Below are positions 37,019 to 46,766 of a stretch of 64,000 nucleotides of DNA, piece after piece (within the stretch, counting starts at the first letter, position 1; every line of letters starts with the position of its first letter). The stretch comes from Chitinophagaceae bacterium (lineage in GTDB: Bacteria > Bacteroidota > Bacteroidia > Chitinophagales > Chitinophagaceae). The position numbers and the translations under genes were made by a program. Location of the stretch: contig JADJDJ010000003.1 of the NCBI GenBank assembly GCA_016702745.1, positions 558,001 through 622,000 on the forward strand. The letters run 5' to 3'. A model generated the notes under the pieces. The model was given only the letters and a program-made list of their open reading frames with translations, was not told where the DNA came from and did no database searches.

Positions 37019-38894
37019 TCGTTACAATTATACCTCGCTGAGTGAAGTTCATCAAAGTGTGGACACTACCAGCAGCAAAAGAAAAGGCTGGAGAAAAAGT
37101 CTTGCCTTCCTGGGTCCCGCCTACCTCGTGAGTGTGGGCTATATGGATCCCGGTAACTGGGCAACTGATCTGGCGGGAGGCAGCCAGTTTGGATATAAAC
37201 TGATCTGGGTACTGCTGATGAGTAACCTGATGGCCCTGCTCCTGCAAAGTTTATCGGCCAGGTTGGGTATTGTAAGGGGGAGGGACCTTGCACAGGCTAA
37301 TCGTGAAACCTATCCCCGCTATATCAATTATGCTTTATATGGTTTAGCCGAAGTGGCGATAGCCGCTACCGACCTGGCGGAAATTCTGGGGATGGCTATT
37401 GGTATACAATTGCTGACAGGCCTTCCCCTGATCTGGGGCGTCAGTATTACAGTTCTTGATACTTTTCTTTTCCTCTTATTACAAAGACTGGGGATGCGGA
37501 AAATGGAAGCCTTTATTATTGCGCTGGTGGCAGTGATCGGACTTTCCTTCCTGATCGAAATTCTTATTGCCAAACCTGACCTGGGAGAAGTGGTGAAAGG
37601 GTTTGTGCCTTCCATCCCCAATAACACAGCACTTTATATAGCCATTGGTATTATCGGGGCCACCGTTATGCCGCATAATCTTTACCTGCATTCGGCCCTG
37701 GTACAAACCCGGAAAATCAAAAGGGATGATGCAGGAATTAAAAGAGCACTCAAATTGAATTTTATTGATAGTGCCATTGCGCTAAACCTGGCTTTTTTTG
37801 TGAATGCTGCGATCCTGGTTCTGGCGGCCACGGTATTTTTTAAAACAGGTCGTACTGATGTTGCCGAAATAAAACAGGCACATGAACTGCTGGCCCCCAT
37901 GCTGGGCAGTGGTCTGGCCCCCATTCTTTTTGCTGTGGCTTTAATTGCCTCCGGGCAAAGTTCAACAATTACCGGTACCCTGGCCGGACAGATCGTCATG
38001 GAAGGTTATCTCCACCTTCGGATCAACCCCATGTTTCGCCGTTTGCTTACCAGGGTGATTGCAATTATTCCGGCGGTTCTGGTGATCCTGATTAACGGAG
38101 AAAATAATATTGACAGTCTGCTGGTCCTGAGCCAGGTTATCCTGAGCCTGCAACTCGGATTTGCCATCATTCCCCTGATCCATTTCACCAGTGATAAAAA
38201 AACAATGGGCAAATTTGCCATCAAACCATTGGTGATTGCGACCGCTTCCCTGATCACCTTAATACTCGTTTACCTGAATATCCGGATGGTATTTGAACAG
38301 GCCGGTGCATTTTTTGAAACCTCTTCCAGTCTCTTCTGGAAAGCGGTGATTATCCTCGGTGGCATTTTTTACATCGTGTTGCTTATAGTGGCCATTTTCT
38401 ATCCCCTCCGTAAAAAAATAATCCCCGCTCCAGTAAAACAACTGCACAGTGGTGCAGCCCTGCTTGATGCCATTGAAACACCTGTATATAACCAGATCGC
38501 AATTGCACTTGATTTCAGTAAAGATGATGCCCGGTTGATTGCACATGCGATCGGACAAGGCCACAGTCAAACCAATTATATACTGATTCATGTGGTGGAG
38601 AGTGCCACTACCCGGCTGATGGAAAAAGAAACAGATGATCTGGAAACCCGAAAGGACCAGGAACAACTGGAACATTATATCCTGCAATTGAAGGAAAAAG
38701 GGCATCAGGCCAGCGGATTCCTGGGCTTTAATGAGCGGGCAAAGGAAATTGCAAGAATTGCCCGCGAATCAGGTGCTGATATGCTGGTCATCGGCGCCCA
38801 TGGCCATAGTGGGATCAGGGATATCATTTATGGACAAACCGTAGATGCGGTAAGACATGAATTGAAAATACCGGTATTGGTGGTGAATGTGTGA
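37008..38894 (+). CDS. mntH: NRAMP-type Mn2+ transporter fused to a UspA domain
   Basis: 628 residues. Residues ~20-460 are an NRAMP proton-coupled Mn2+/Fe2+ transporter with the metal-site motif MDPGNW and the partner MPHNLYLHSALVQTR on helix 6. About 485-628 are a universal-stress UspA domain (YNQIAIALDFSKDDARLIAHAIG ... GADMLVIGAHGHSGIRDIIYGQTVDAVRHELKIPVLVV) with the ATP-binding GxHG...G(S) pattern. ATG 37008 is preferred over the upstream TTG. The overlap with mntR implies translational coupling. The fusion suggests nucleotide-linked control of uptake. Confidence 0.92.
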   Translation: MKDDRYNYTSLSEVHQSVDTTSSKRKGWRKSLAFLGPAYLVSVGYMDPGNWATDLAGGSQFGYKLIWVLLMSNLMALLLQSLSARLGIVRGRDLAQANRETYPRYINYALYGLAEVAIAATDLAEILGMAIGIQLLTGLPLIWGVSITVLDTFLFLLLQRLGMRKMEAFIIALVAVIGLSFLIEILIAKPDLGEVVKGFVPSIPNNTALYIAIGIIGATVMPHNLYLHSALVQTRKIKRDDAGIKRALKLNFIDSAIALNLAFFVNAAILVLAATVFFKTGRTDVAEIKQAHELLAPMLGSGLAPILFAVALIASGQSSTITGTLAGQIVMEGYLHLRINPMFRRLLTRVIAIIPAVLVILINGENNIDSLLVLSQVILSLQLGFAIIPLIHFTSDKKTMGKFAIKPLVIATASLITLILVYLNIRMVFEQAGAFFETSSSLFWKAVIILGGIFYIVLLIVAIFYPLRKKIIPAPVKQLHSGAALLDAIETPVYNQIAIALDFSKDDARLIAHAIGQGHSQTNYILIHVVESATTRLMEKETDDLETRKDQEQLEHYILQLKEKGHQASGFLGFNERAKEIARIARESGADMLVIGAHGHSGIRDIIYGQTVDAVRHELKIPVLVVNV

Positions 38895-39174
<280 letters not shown>

Positions 39175-39185
<11 letters not shown>

Positions 39186-39773
39186 GATTCCCGGCTCCTT
39201 TGATCAAATGCTTGAACCGGCTGAAAGTTTCCGGTTTGATATTGAGATAAGAAGCCAGGAATTTTGAGGTACCCTTTGCAGCATTTCTGGGTTCCTGGTA
39301 ACAAAATGGATAAATCGTTCTCTCGGACTCAGCTTGACCAGCATCATCTGCCAGCGGTCTTTGATCACCATGGTATGGGTGATAATCATCCGGCCCATAT
39401 GTTCCAAATGCTGTGATTGGGCAAACATGCTTTCCAACTGATCAAATGTGGATGATACAACGATACTGGGTTCAATGGTTTCAATACTGTATTCTGAAGC
39501 AGTACGGCTGTGAAAAGACTCCTGGCTATGAATGATATGCCCTTCCATCGAAATCTGTGTATTGATCTCCTCCTCTCCTTTCAGGTAAAATTTACGGATC
39601 AGTCCCTTCCCGATAAAATTGATCCAGTTCTCCACTTCCCCGGCCCGGGTAATTTGTTCTTTTTTGGTAAATTTTCTGATCGTGATATAAGGGAGGATCA
39701 ATGCTTTAAAATCATGATCACTGATATCAATGAATTTGTTGAGGTAAAGATGAAATGATTTTGTGGCGTCCAT
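39175..39773 (-). CDS. Crp/Fnr-family regulator 1 (frameshifted)
   Basis: Cyclic-nucleotide-binding-fold transcription factor, 199 residues once one A is restored in AAAA (plus-strand T4 39262-39265). The given frame ends NSWLLISISNRKLS; the corrected one reads VPQKFLASYLNIKPETFSRFKHLIK, matching the HTH of its two neighbours. The cNMP-like barrel (TRAGEVENWINFIGKGLIRKFYLKGEEEINTQIS) lacks an obvious cAMP phosphate-binding Glu-Arg pair, as usual for this group. It is the last of three tandem paralogues, 38 bp from the second. Confidence 0.85.
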
Positions 39774-39811
39774 AAAAATTAGTCAGTTCAAAAGGTACAA
39801 AAATTCTTGAT

Positions 39812-40456
39812 TCAAGTCAAGTTTTTTGATGACCCGTTGATTTTTTGGGGTTTACGCCCCAGGTGCTTGAGCCTGCTAAAGGTTTCCGGTTTAATATTCA
39901 GGTAACTGGCCAGGTATTTCTGGGGAACCCTTTGCAGCATATGGGGATGATGGGCTACATAATCCATAAAAAGCTCCCTGACCGTTTTGGAAGCCCGGGC
40001 ATAGCGTCGTTCATCTTTCTTGATATACATGGCGGTGAGCATCAGTCTTCCCATTCTTTCTCCCTGCGGAAAATGTTCCAGTGCTTCTTCCATTTTATCA
40101 AAACGGAGAGAGAGTAACAGGGTGGGTTCAAGTGTTTCCAGTATTGCCAGCGAAGGTTGTCTGGTCAAAAAAGATAGTTCGGAGTGCACCAGATGCCCTT
40201 CTGTTGCCAATTGCAGGGTTTGCTCCTTCGTATTGCTACGAACATATTTCCGGACGAGTCCGGATAAAACCAGGTTCAGGTAATCATCCACTTCTCCTTC
40301 TTCCACCAGTTTGGCTTTCCGTGGAAATTTCCGGATCTGGCAATACTGCAGCAATGACTGCAGGTCAGTAACTGTGAATTCAGGCATAAAACCCTGGAAA
40401 TACCGAAGGGCTGACTGTGCCATTTCAGCGCTGATATGGTTGAAACCGTTTTTCAT
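39812..40456 (-). CDS. Crp/Fnr-family regulator 2
   Basis: 214 residues, intact. Barrel domain ~25-120 (RKAKLVEEGEVDDYLNLVLSGLVRKYVRSNTKEQTLQLA), a long helix, and HTH VPQKYLASYLNIKPETFSRLKHL. The tail (GRKPQKINGSSKNLT) is basic. No Fnr-type Cys cluster and no canonical cAMP-binding motif, so the ligand is unknown. Its start overlaps the stop of the upstream paralogue by 4 bp (ATGA at 40453-40456), so the two are translationally coupled. Confidence 0.9.
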   Translation of the reverse strand: MKNGFNHISAEMAQSALRYFQGFMPEFTVTDLQSLLQYCQIRKFPRKAKLVEEGEVDDYLNLVLSGLVRKYVRSNTKEQTLQLATEGHLVHSELSFLTRQPSLAILETLEPTLLLSLRFDKMEEALEHFPQGERMGRLMLTAMYIKKDERRYARASKTVRELFMDYVAHHPHMLQRVPQKYLASYLNIKPETFSRLKHLGRKPQKINGSSKNLT

Positions 40457-41055
40457 GAAACGGACTGCTTTTTATGGTTCTTCCGGAGCAGGTGTTTCAT
40501 CCGGCTAAAAGTTTCGGGTTTGATTTGCAGGAATGAAGCCAGGTATTTCTGAGGCACTCTTTGAACCAGATGATTGTAAGCGGTTAAAAAATGAAGGAAC
40601 CTTTCTCTTGGACTTAATATCGTGCTGTTGAGAATTTGCTTTTCCTGTTGTAACAGGAAGTGGGTGGTAATGATCCTCCCGAATTTTTCCCAGCTCCGGT
40701 TACTGCGATACAAATCTTCAAGTGCGCCTTTATGAATCGCTACGAGGCTGCAGGGTTCCATTGCCTGTAAACAGAAATGAGATGGTGCTCCTGTAAAAAA
40801 AGAGGTAACGGAACCGGTAATAGTTCCTTCACTGATCAGGTCTGTCGTGACTTGCTGGCTGCCCTTGTAAAAATATTCCCGGATCAGCCCTTTGACCACA
40901 AAATAGAGATAGAGTTCTGTATCCCCGGCATCGGTGATAATATCCTTTTTCCGGATATGCACTACAGATGATTTCTTTTTGAGAATGGCAAAATCCTCCC
41001 CGGAGAGGGGCATAAACCTTCCCAGGAATTCCTGCAATGCACGGTAATTATCCAT
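40453..41055 (-). CDS. Crp/Fnr-family regulator 3
   Basis: 200 residues and first in the tandem. Barrel domain RKKDIITDAGDTELYLYFVVKGLIREYFYKGSQQVTTDLISEGTITGS, dimer helix, and HTH VPQKYLASFLQIKPETFSRMKHLLRK. The three paralogues share the HTH core almost exactly but differ in the sensor barrel, which suggests different signals acting on similar DNA sites. It is divergent from icd with 120 bp between starts. Confidence 0.9.
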   Translation of the reverse strand: MDNYRALQEFLGRFMPLSGEDFAILKKKSSVVHIRKKDIITDAGDTELYLYFVVKGLIREYFYKGSQQVTTDLISEGTITGSVTSFFTGAPSHFCLQAMEPCSLVAIHKGALEDLYRSNRSWEKFGRIITTHFLLQQEKQILNSTILSPRERFLHFLTAYNHLVQRVPQKYLASFLQIKPETFSRMKHLLRKNHKKQSVS

Positions 41056-41175
41056 GGGCGGAACTTAATATAATCAATGAGGAGAGCTGTCACTGCAAAG
41101 TTGAGGATTTCGCTGCTAAAAAAGCACTTGGGATAAGGTTCTTTTACAGTAGGTTTGCAAGCTAAAATTCTGCAT

Positions 41176-42408
41176 ATGTCTCAAAAAATCAAAGTGGCCA
41201 ACCCGGTAGTTGAACTGGATGGCGATGAAATGACCCGCATCATCTGGAAATTCATCAAGGATAAACTGATTCTCCCTTATCTGGATCTTGATATCAAGTA
41301 CTTCGACCTCGGTATTGAGTACCGCGATCAGACCGATGACCAGGTAACAGTGGATGCAGCCAACGCCATTCGCCAGTATGGAGTGGGAATCAAATGTGCC
41401 ACCATTACTCCTGATGAGGCCAGGGTAAAAGAATTCAACCTGAAACAAATGTGGAAGAGTCCGAATGGTACAATCCGGAATATTCTGGACGGAACCGTGT
41501 TCCGTGAGCCAATCGTGATCAGCAATGTACCCAGGCTGGTGACCAACTGGACTGCTCCCATCATTGTAGGCCGCCATGCATTTGGCGATCAGTACCGGGC
41601 CACCGATACGGTGATCAAAGGAAAAGGTAAACTCACGATGACTTTTACTCCCGAGGGCGGTGGAGAGCCACAGACCTTCGAAGTGTTTAATTTCAAGGGT
41701 GATGGGGTTGCCATGAGCATGTACAATACGGATGAAAGCATCATGGGTTTTGCCCGCAGCTGTTTCAATATGGCCCTCAGTAAAAAATGGCCGCTGTATC
41801 TGTCAACCAAGAATACCATCCTGAAAAAATATGATGGCCGTTTCAAAGATATTTTCCAGGAGATTTATGAGAACGAATTCAAATCCCAGTTCGAAGCCGC
41901 GGGAATCGTTTATGAACACCGCCTCATCGATGACATGGTGGCCAGTGCCCTGAAGTGGAATGGCAATTTTGTATGGGCCTGTAAGAACTACGACGGAGAT
42001 GTTCAAAGTGATACGGTTGCCCAGGGATTTGGTTCATTGGGACTGATGACCTCTGTACTAGTCACCCCTGATGGAAAAACCATGGAAGCCGAAGCAGCTC
42101 ATGGCACCGTTACCCGTCATTACCGCGATCACCAGGCTGGAAAGCCCACCAGTACCAATCCGATTGCCAGCATTTTTGCCTGGACCCGTGGACTGGCTTT
42201 CCGGGGTAAACTGGATGGCAACCAGGCCCTGATTGAATTCGCGAATGCCCTGGAATCGGTATGTATTGAAACTGTGGAAGAAGGCAAGATGACCAAGGAT
42301 CTGGCTGTTTGTATCCATGGCAATAAAGTAAAACACGGAGATCACTTCCTATACACAGAAGAATTCCTCGATGCCATTGACCAGAATCTGAAGAAAAAAC
42401 TGGCTTAA
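41176..42408 (+). CDS. icd: NADP-dependent isocitrate dehydrogenase
   Basis: TCA-cycle enzyme of the homodimeric, eukaryotic-like IDH subfamily; 410 residues from ATG 41176 (MSQKIKVANPVVELDGDEMTRIIWKFIKDKLI). Signatures: KSPNGTIRNILDGTVFREPI (substrate loop), RHAFGDQYRATD, IDDMVASALKW, NYDGDVQSDTVAQGFGSLGLMTSVLVTPDG (the Mg-binding Asp and family signature), and EAAHGTVTRHYRDHQAGKPTSTNPIASIFAW. Aconitase, the preceding enzyme of the cycle, is at 56-58 kb. Confidence 0.96.
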   Translation: MSQKIKVANPVVELDGDEMTRIIWKFIKDKLILPYLDLDIKYFDLGIEYRDQTDDQVTVDAANAIRQYGVGIKCATITPDEARVKEFNLKQMWKSPNGTIRNILDGTVFREPIVISNVPRLVTNWTAPIIVGRHAFGDQYRATDTVIKGKGKLTMTFTPEGGGEPQTFEVFNFKGDGVAMSMYNTDESIMGFARSCFNMALSKKWPLYLSTKNTILKKYDGRFKDIFQEIYENEFKSQFEAAGIVYEHRLIDDMVASALKWNGNFVWACKNYDGDVQSDTVAQGFGSLGLMTSVLVTPDGKTMEAEAAHGTVTRHYRDHQAGKPTSTNPIASIFAWTRGLAFRGKLDGNQALIEFANALESVCIETVEEGKMTKDLAVCIHGNKVKHGDHFLYTEEFLDAIDQNLKKKLA

Positions 42409-42444
42409 TCAGAAAAAAAACATTTTTATACGTTGTTTTTCACC

Positions 42445-42469
42445 GTCCCGCTATTCCGGCGGGACTTTT
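42445..42469 (+). terminator. Terminator after icd
   Basis: GTCCCGC / GCGGGAC stem with loop TATTCCG, then TTTT. The rest of the 295-bp gap to the next gene shows nothing further. Confidence 0.8.
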
Positions 42470-42703
42470 CTTTGCAGTCAATCCCGGTATCACAGTAACT
42501 GTTAACGTAAAGCCTTGGTCCCTTCAAAACTGAATACCGGGATTTTTTTCAAGTATAAAATCATTATAGGAATTCAGGGCATAAATTTTGAATCTGGCTG
42601 CTTCACATGATTACAAGCGAGGCAATCCGCTACATTAACCGGCCGAATCAAATAAAATTATTTCAACCTTGTTTTGTAATTTTAAAACAATAAATTCATC
42701 CTG

Positions 42704-43279
42704 ATGCCAGTTACGAAAAACACAAAAAAAAAGGCAGACAAAGTTGATTATTCAAGCCTTTTAAAAACCCTGCAAGCGAGGTTTGAAAAAAACAGCAAAA
42801 GACATAAGGGCATTGAATGGCTGGATGTCAGAAAAAAACTGGAAGCCAATCCCGGTAAATGCCGCTCCTTACAGGAAATGGAGGACACAGGTGGTGAGCC
42901 GGATGTTGTAGATCAGGATAAAAAAACCGGCGAATTTATTTTCATGGATTGTTCACCTGAAAGCCCGGCCGGTCGCCGCAGTTTTTGTTACGACCGAGAA
43001 GCATTGAATGCAAGAAAAGAGTTTAAGCCTGCTAATAATGTAATTGATATGGCGACTGAAATGGGCATTGAATTACTCAATGAATCCCAATACAGGTCAT
43101 TACAGGAACTGGGAAAGTTTGATACCAAAAATTCCAGCTGGATACTGACACCTGAACCGATCCGAAAACTCGGCGGGGCCCTTTTTTGTGATAGACGATA
43201 TGATCAGGTGTTTGTTTATCATAATGGGGTGCAGTCTTATTATGCTGCCCGGGGTTTTCGGGGATTATTAATTGTTTAA
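42704..43279 (+). CDS. DUF4256-family protein
   Basis: 191 residues of a widely conserved soluble family without known function. Highly conserved segments are visible: RHKGIEWLDVRKKLEANPGKCRSLQEMEDTGGEPDVV, MDCSPESPAGRRSFCYDREALNARKEFKP, MATEMGIELL, WILTPEPIRKLGGALFCDRRYDQVFVYHNGVQSYYAARGFRG. The N-terminus has a Lys-rich linker. It is a single gene. Function remains unknown. Confidence 0.88.
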   Translation: MPVTKNTKKKADKVDYSSLLKTLQARFEKNSKRHKGIEWLDVRKKLEANPGKCRSLQEMEDTGGEPDVVDQDKKTGEFIFMDCSPESPAGRRSFCYDREALNARKEFKPANNVIDMATEMGIELLNESQYRSLQELGKFDTKNSSWILTPEPIRKLGGALFCDRRYDQVFVYHNGVQSYYAARGFRGLLIV

Positions 43280-43325
43280 TTGTTTTTAAAGTATCACTGA
43301 AATCAGCTTTTTTAATTTACTGCCT

Positions 43326-43676
43326 ATGTTAACCCATATCCATCCCAAATTACCCATGCGTGAAAAAACGGCCACTATTGCATATTACAATGGCCAACTG
43401 GGTTTTATCATCGTCAGCGATTATGGCGATTACCTGATTCTGGAAAAAGACAAGGTACAACTCCATTTTTTTTCATTTCCGAATCTGGATCCTTACACGA
43501 ATTACGGGCAGGTGTATATCCGTTGCAGCGATATTGATTTATTCTACCGGCAGCTGATCGATCAGCAGGTTCCCATCCATCCAAACGGAAAACTGGCCAA
43601 TAAACCCTGGGGGCAAAGGGAATTTTCCCTGCTGGACCCTGATCATAATTTACTCAGTTTCGGACAAAGCATTTAA
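43326..43676 (+). CDS. VOC-superfamily (glyoxalase/bleomycin-resistance-like) protein
   Basis: 116 residues with one vicinal-oxygen-chelate fold: IHPKLPMREKTATIAYYNGQLGFII, YVQLHFF, YIRCSDIDLFYRQL, and PWGQREFSLLDPDHNLLSFGQ, the usual C-terminal DPDGN-like turn. Bleomycin-binding homologues are dimers of this size; no sequence evidence allows choosing resistance over other functions. It may be co-transcribed with the DUF4256 gene (46-bp gap). Confidence 0.88.
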   Translation: MLTHIHPKLPMREKTATIAYYNGQLGFIIVSDYGDYLILEKDKVQLHFFSFPNLDPYTNYGQVYIRCSDIDLFYRQLIDQQVPIHPNGKLANKPWGQREFSLLDPDHNLLSFGQSI

Positions 43677-43829
43677 TCCGCTAATTTACTGCCAGGCTAA
43701 GATGGTAACAGGCCGTGAACTTTTACTGATCATCATCCATTCTTATTACCTTCTATCCTTTTTCTCTATTTCAAGTTCTGACAATTGATTTTTTTTATAC
43801 GGAATCGCCTGAAAAACAAAAACAGTCAA

Positions 43830-45208
43830 ATGAAAAAACTATTCCTGGCACTAGCTATTGCTTCCTGTTTTCAATATTTAAACGCCCAGGAATTGCCCAG
43901 AAAAGCAGGACTGGGTGTAGCGTACTATACTACAGTTCCGGATAGCCTGGTTTCAATACTGGACTATAAAAAGGGTGCCGTGGTACAAACCGTAGTGCCT
44001 GGATCCACTGCAGCGGCCATGAACCTGCAAGCAATGGATATCATCCTTTCTGTAAATGAACAGGCCATACAAAGCCCTGCAGACCTTGCCCGCTCTGCTA
44101 AAACCTTAAGGGAAGGACAGGCCGTTTCGCTGACAGTTTCCCGTAACAAACAACTGATCAGTTTTACCGGAAAGGCAATTGCGAGGCCCTATGAAAAAAG
44201 TGAAACGGCCAATATTACATATGGAGCTTTTGCTTATAAGGGAGGTTGGGTAAGGACCATTTACAAACGTCAAAAAGAAAAAGCGCCATTGGGAACCATC
44301 TATTTCCTGCAGGGGCTACCCTGTTATTCGATGGACAATTTTACAGAAAAGGATAAAACAAAACAGGCGATTGATGCACTGGTGGACAGGGGCTTTGCGG
44401 TATACCGGATGGAAAAAGCAGATATGGGTGATAACCTGAATCAGGCACCCTGTGTATCGATGGGATTTGATGCTGAACTGGATATGTACCGGGCCGGATA
44501 CCGGAATCTGCTGCAACTACCTGGTATTGACACATCCAATATCTTTTTGTTCGGACATTCAATGGGAGGTGTAACCGCTCCCCTCCTGGCAAAGGAATTT
44601 CAGCCAAAAGCTGTGGTGGTATACGGTACTGTCTTTAAACCATGGATGGAGTATATGCTGGATGCCTTTCGCATCCAAATGGGGTACTTTGGAGAGGATC
44701 CTCAAAAGCTGGACAATGCATTAAAAAAATACAAACCTTTTATAGCAGATTATTTTGAAGGCCGACAATCCATAGAAAGCATTACAGCCAATCCAACCGG
44801 ATTAGAAGCATTGCAATTAATCCTTTCTTTTGATCCGGTAACAGGACTGGCCGCATCGGGAAGAAGTCCGCTTGTATTCAAAGAAATTAACGCCCATGAC
44901 CTCTCCAAAGCCTGGCAGCAAACAGGAAGTTATGTACTGGCCATTTATGGTGAATGTGATATTGCCGCCAATAACGATGCGGATCACAAGGCGCTGGTCA
45001 GCTGGCATAATCGGACACACCCCGGTAAAGCCAGCTTTTGGTTGGCGCCAGGCACCACCCATACATTTGAAGAAATTGGTACCATGGAGGATTATATACG
45101 CTGGCAATCGACCCTTCTGCTTATTACCAATATGCAGAAAACAGGTTCAATCCAAAGGTTTTTGATTATGTAGGGAACTGGCTCAAAAGCCTGCTCCAAA
45201 AGGGCTGA
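43830..45208 (+). CDS. Exported PDZ-alpha/beta-hydrolase fusion (frameshifted at C-terminus)
   Basis: About 459 residues after repair. The signal peptide is MKKLFLALAIASCFQYLNAQ; a PDZ domain of about 45-110 (AVVQTVVPGSTAAAMNLQAMDIILSVNEQAIQSPADL) precedes an alpha/beta-hydrolase with nucleophile elbow GHSMGGVTAP, likely Asp in YGECDIAANNDAD and His in APGTTHTFEE. One base is missing near 45108-45110; with it restored, the sequence is RWQSDPSAYYQYAENRFNPKVFDYVGNWLKSLLQKG to the stop at 45206. It probably acts in the periplasm on an ester or peptide; the substrate is unknown. Confidence 0.83.
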
Positions 45209-45343
45209 GACCCGCCTCATTTTCCCGATGCCGGTAAAACCTTACCTTTGCAGGGTTTTAATGACAGATTTGCTGCCCAGTAAGCTGGTTATCAAGCATA
45301 TCTGAAGATAACCCTAAACGTCCATCCTCAAATTCTGAATCGT

Positions 45344-46606
45344 ATGGCAGATATTTTTGAAAGGCTATTGAAAAATTATGGTCCTATCGGACAACACCGT
45401 GAAAGGGCCCATGGATATTTTGCATTTCCTAAACTGGAAGGTGATATCAGCAGCCGGATGAAATTCCGTGGCAAGGAAGTCATTGTATGGAGTTTAAATA
45501 ATTATCTGGGGCTGGCTAATCATCCCGAAGTAAGAAAAGCAGATGCGGATGGCGCTAAGGATTATGGTCTGGCTTACCCAATGGGTGCCAGGATGATGAG
45601 CGGAAACAGTAACCTGCATGAGCAACTGGAAACAGAGCTGGCTGCCTTTGAGAATAAAGAAGATGCAGCGTTATTAAATTATGGCTATCAGGGAATGGTT
45701 AGTATCATTGATTTGCTGTGCAGCCGACATGATGTAATTGTGTATGATGCCGAAAGTCATGCCTGTATTATTGATGGCGTACGACTGCACCCCGGCCACC
45801 GATATGTATTCAAGCATAATGACCTTGATGATTGTGAAAAACAATTGCAGCGAGCAACTGCCCTGATTGAAAAACAGAAGGCAGGTGGTATACTCGTGAT
45901 CACGGAAGGAGTATTTGGAATGGCCGGTGATCAGGGTAAATTGAAAGAAATTGCGGCCATGAAAGATAAATACCAGTTCCGTTTACTGGTGGATGATGCA
46001 CATGGTTTTGGTACGCTTGGAAAAACAGGAGCCGGTGCAGGAGAAGAACAGGGATGCCAGGATCAGATCGATTTGTATTTTTCAACCTTTGCCAAATCAA
46101 TGGCTTCCATCGGTGCCTTCATTGCCGGCGACCGCAAGATCATTGATTATATTCGTTATAATATCCGTTCGCAGATTTTTGCCAAGAGTTTACCGATGCC
46201 CCTGGTGGTTGGAAATCTCAAACGCCTTGACTTGCTGCGCAATCACCCTGAGTACAAAGAAAAATTGTGGAGCAATGCCCGCAAATTGCAGGAAGGGCTG
46301 AAAACACGTGGTTTTGATATTGGTAATACAGACTCGGTTGTAACTCCGGTTTATATGAAAGGTGATGTACCGGAAGCTACAGCCATGGTGATGGACCTGC
46401 GGGAAAATTACGGGGTATTTGCTTCTATTGTAGTGTACCCGGTAATCCCGAAAGGACATATTATTTACCGGTTGATTCCATCCGCTGCTCATACAGATGA
46501 GGACATTGAAATAACCCTGAAAGCTTTTTCAGAGACAAAGAAAAAGCTGGATGCCGGCGAATACCGCGTGGAAGCCATTCCTGATATGGCTGAAAACAGG
46601 AATTAA
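45344..46606 (+). CDS. Serine palmitoyltransferase-like alpha-oxoamine synthase
   Basis: PLP enzyme of the alpha-oxoamine synthase family, 420 residues. PLP-lysine lies in FSTFAKSMASIGAFI; DDAHGFGTLGKTGAG, MSGNSNLHEQLE and ESHACIIDGVRLHPGH are typical. In Bacteroidota this branch is serine palmitoyltransferase, condensing serine and palmitoyl-CoA for sphingolipid synthesis; the same fold also includes 2-amino-3-ketobutyrate CoA ligase and 8-amino-7-oxononanoate synthase. The lack of a bio or tdh neighbour and the phylum favour SPT. Confidence 0.85.
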   Translation: MADIFERLLKNYGPIGQHRERAHGYFAFPKLEGDISSRMKFRGKEVIVWSLNNYLGLANHPEVRKADADGAKDYGLAYPMGARMMSGNSNLHEQLETELAAFENKEDAALLNYGYQGMVSIIDLLCSRHDVIVYDAESHACIIDGVRLHPGHRYVFKHNDLDDCEKQLQRATALIEKQKAGGILVITEGVFGMAGDQGKLKEIAAMKDKYQFRLLVDDAHGFGTLGKTGAGAGEEQGCQDQIDLYFSTFAKSMASIGAFIAGDRKIIDYIRYNIRSQIFAKSLPMPLVVGNLKRLDLLRNHPEYKEKLWSNARKLQEGLKTRGFDIGNTDSVVTPVYMKGDVPEATAMVMDLRENYGVFASIVVYPVIPKGHIIYRLIPSAAHTDEDIEITLKAFSETKKKLDAGEYRVEAIPDMAENRN

Positions 46607-46646
46607 GACAGCCAAGCGGAAATAAAGTAAAAAATTAACGAAACGC

Positions 46647-46678
46647 AGACGATACGTTCTAATACGTATCGTCTTTTT
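46647..46678 (+). terminator. Terminator after the SPT-like gene
   Basis: Perfect 10-bp stem AGACGATACG / CGTATCGTCT, loop TTCTAATA, then TTTT. Confidence 0.88.
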
Positions 46679-46766
46679 ATTTGTACGGCACCCTGTTTTG
46701 CAGGGTTTGCCCTACATTTACGGAACTGGCAGGTCAGCCCTGTCTGGATTAAAAAAAACACACACT

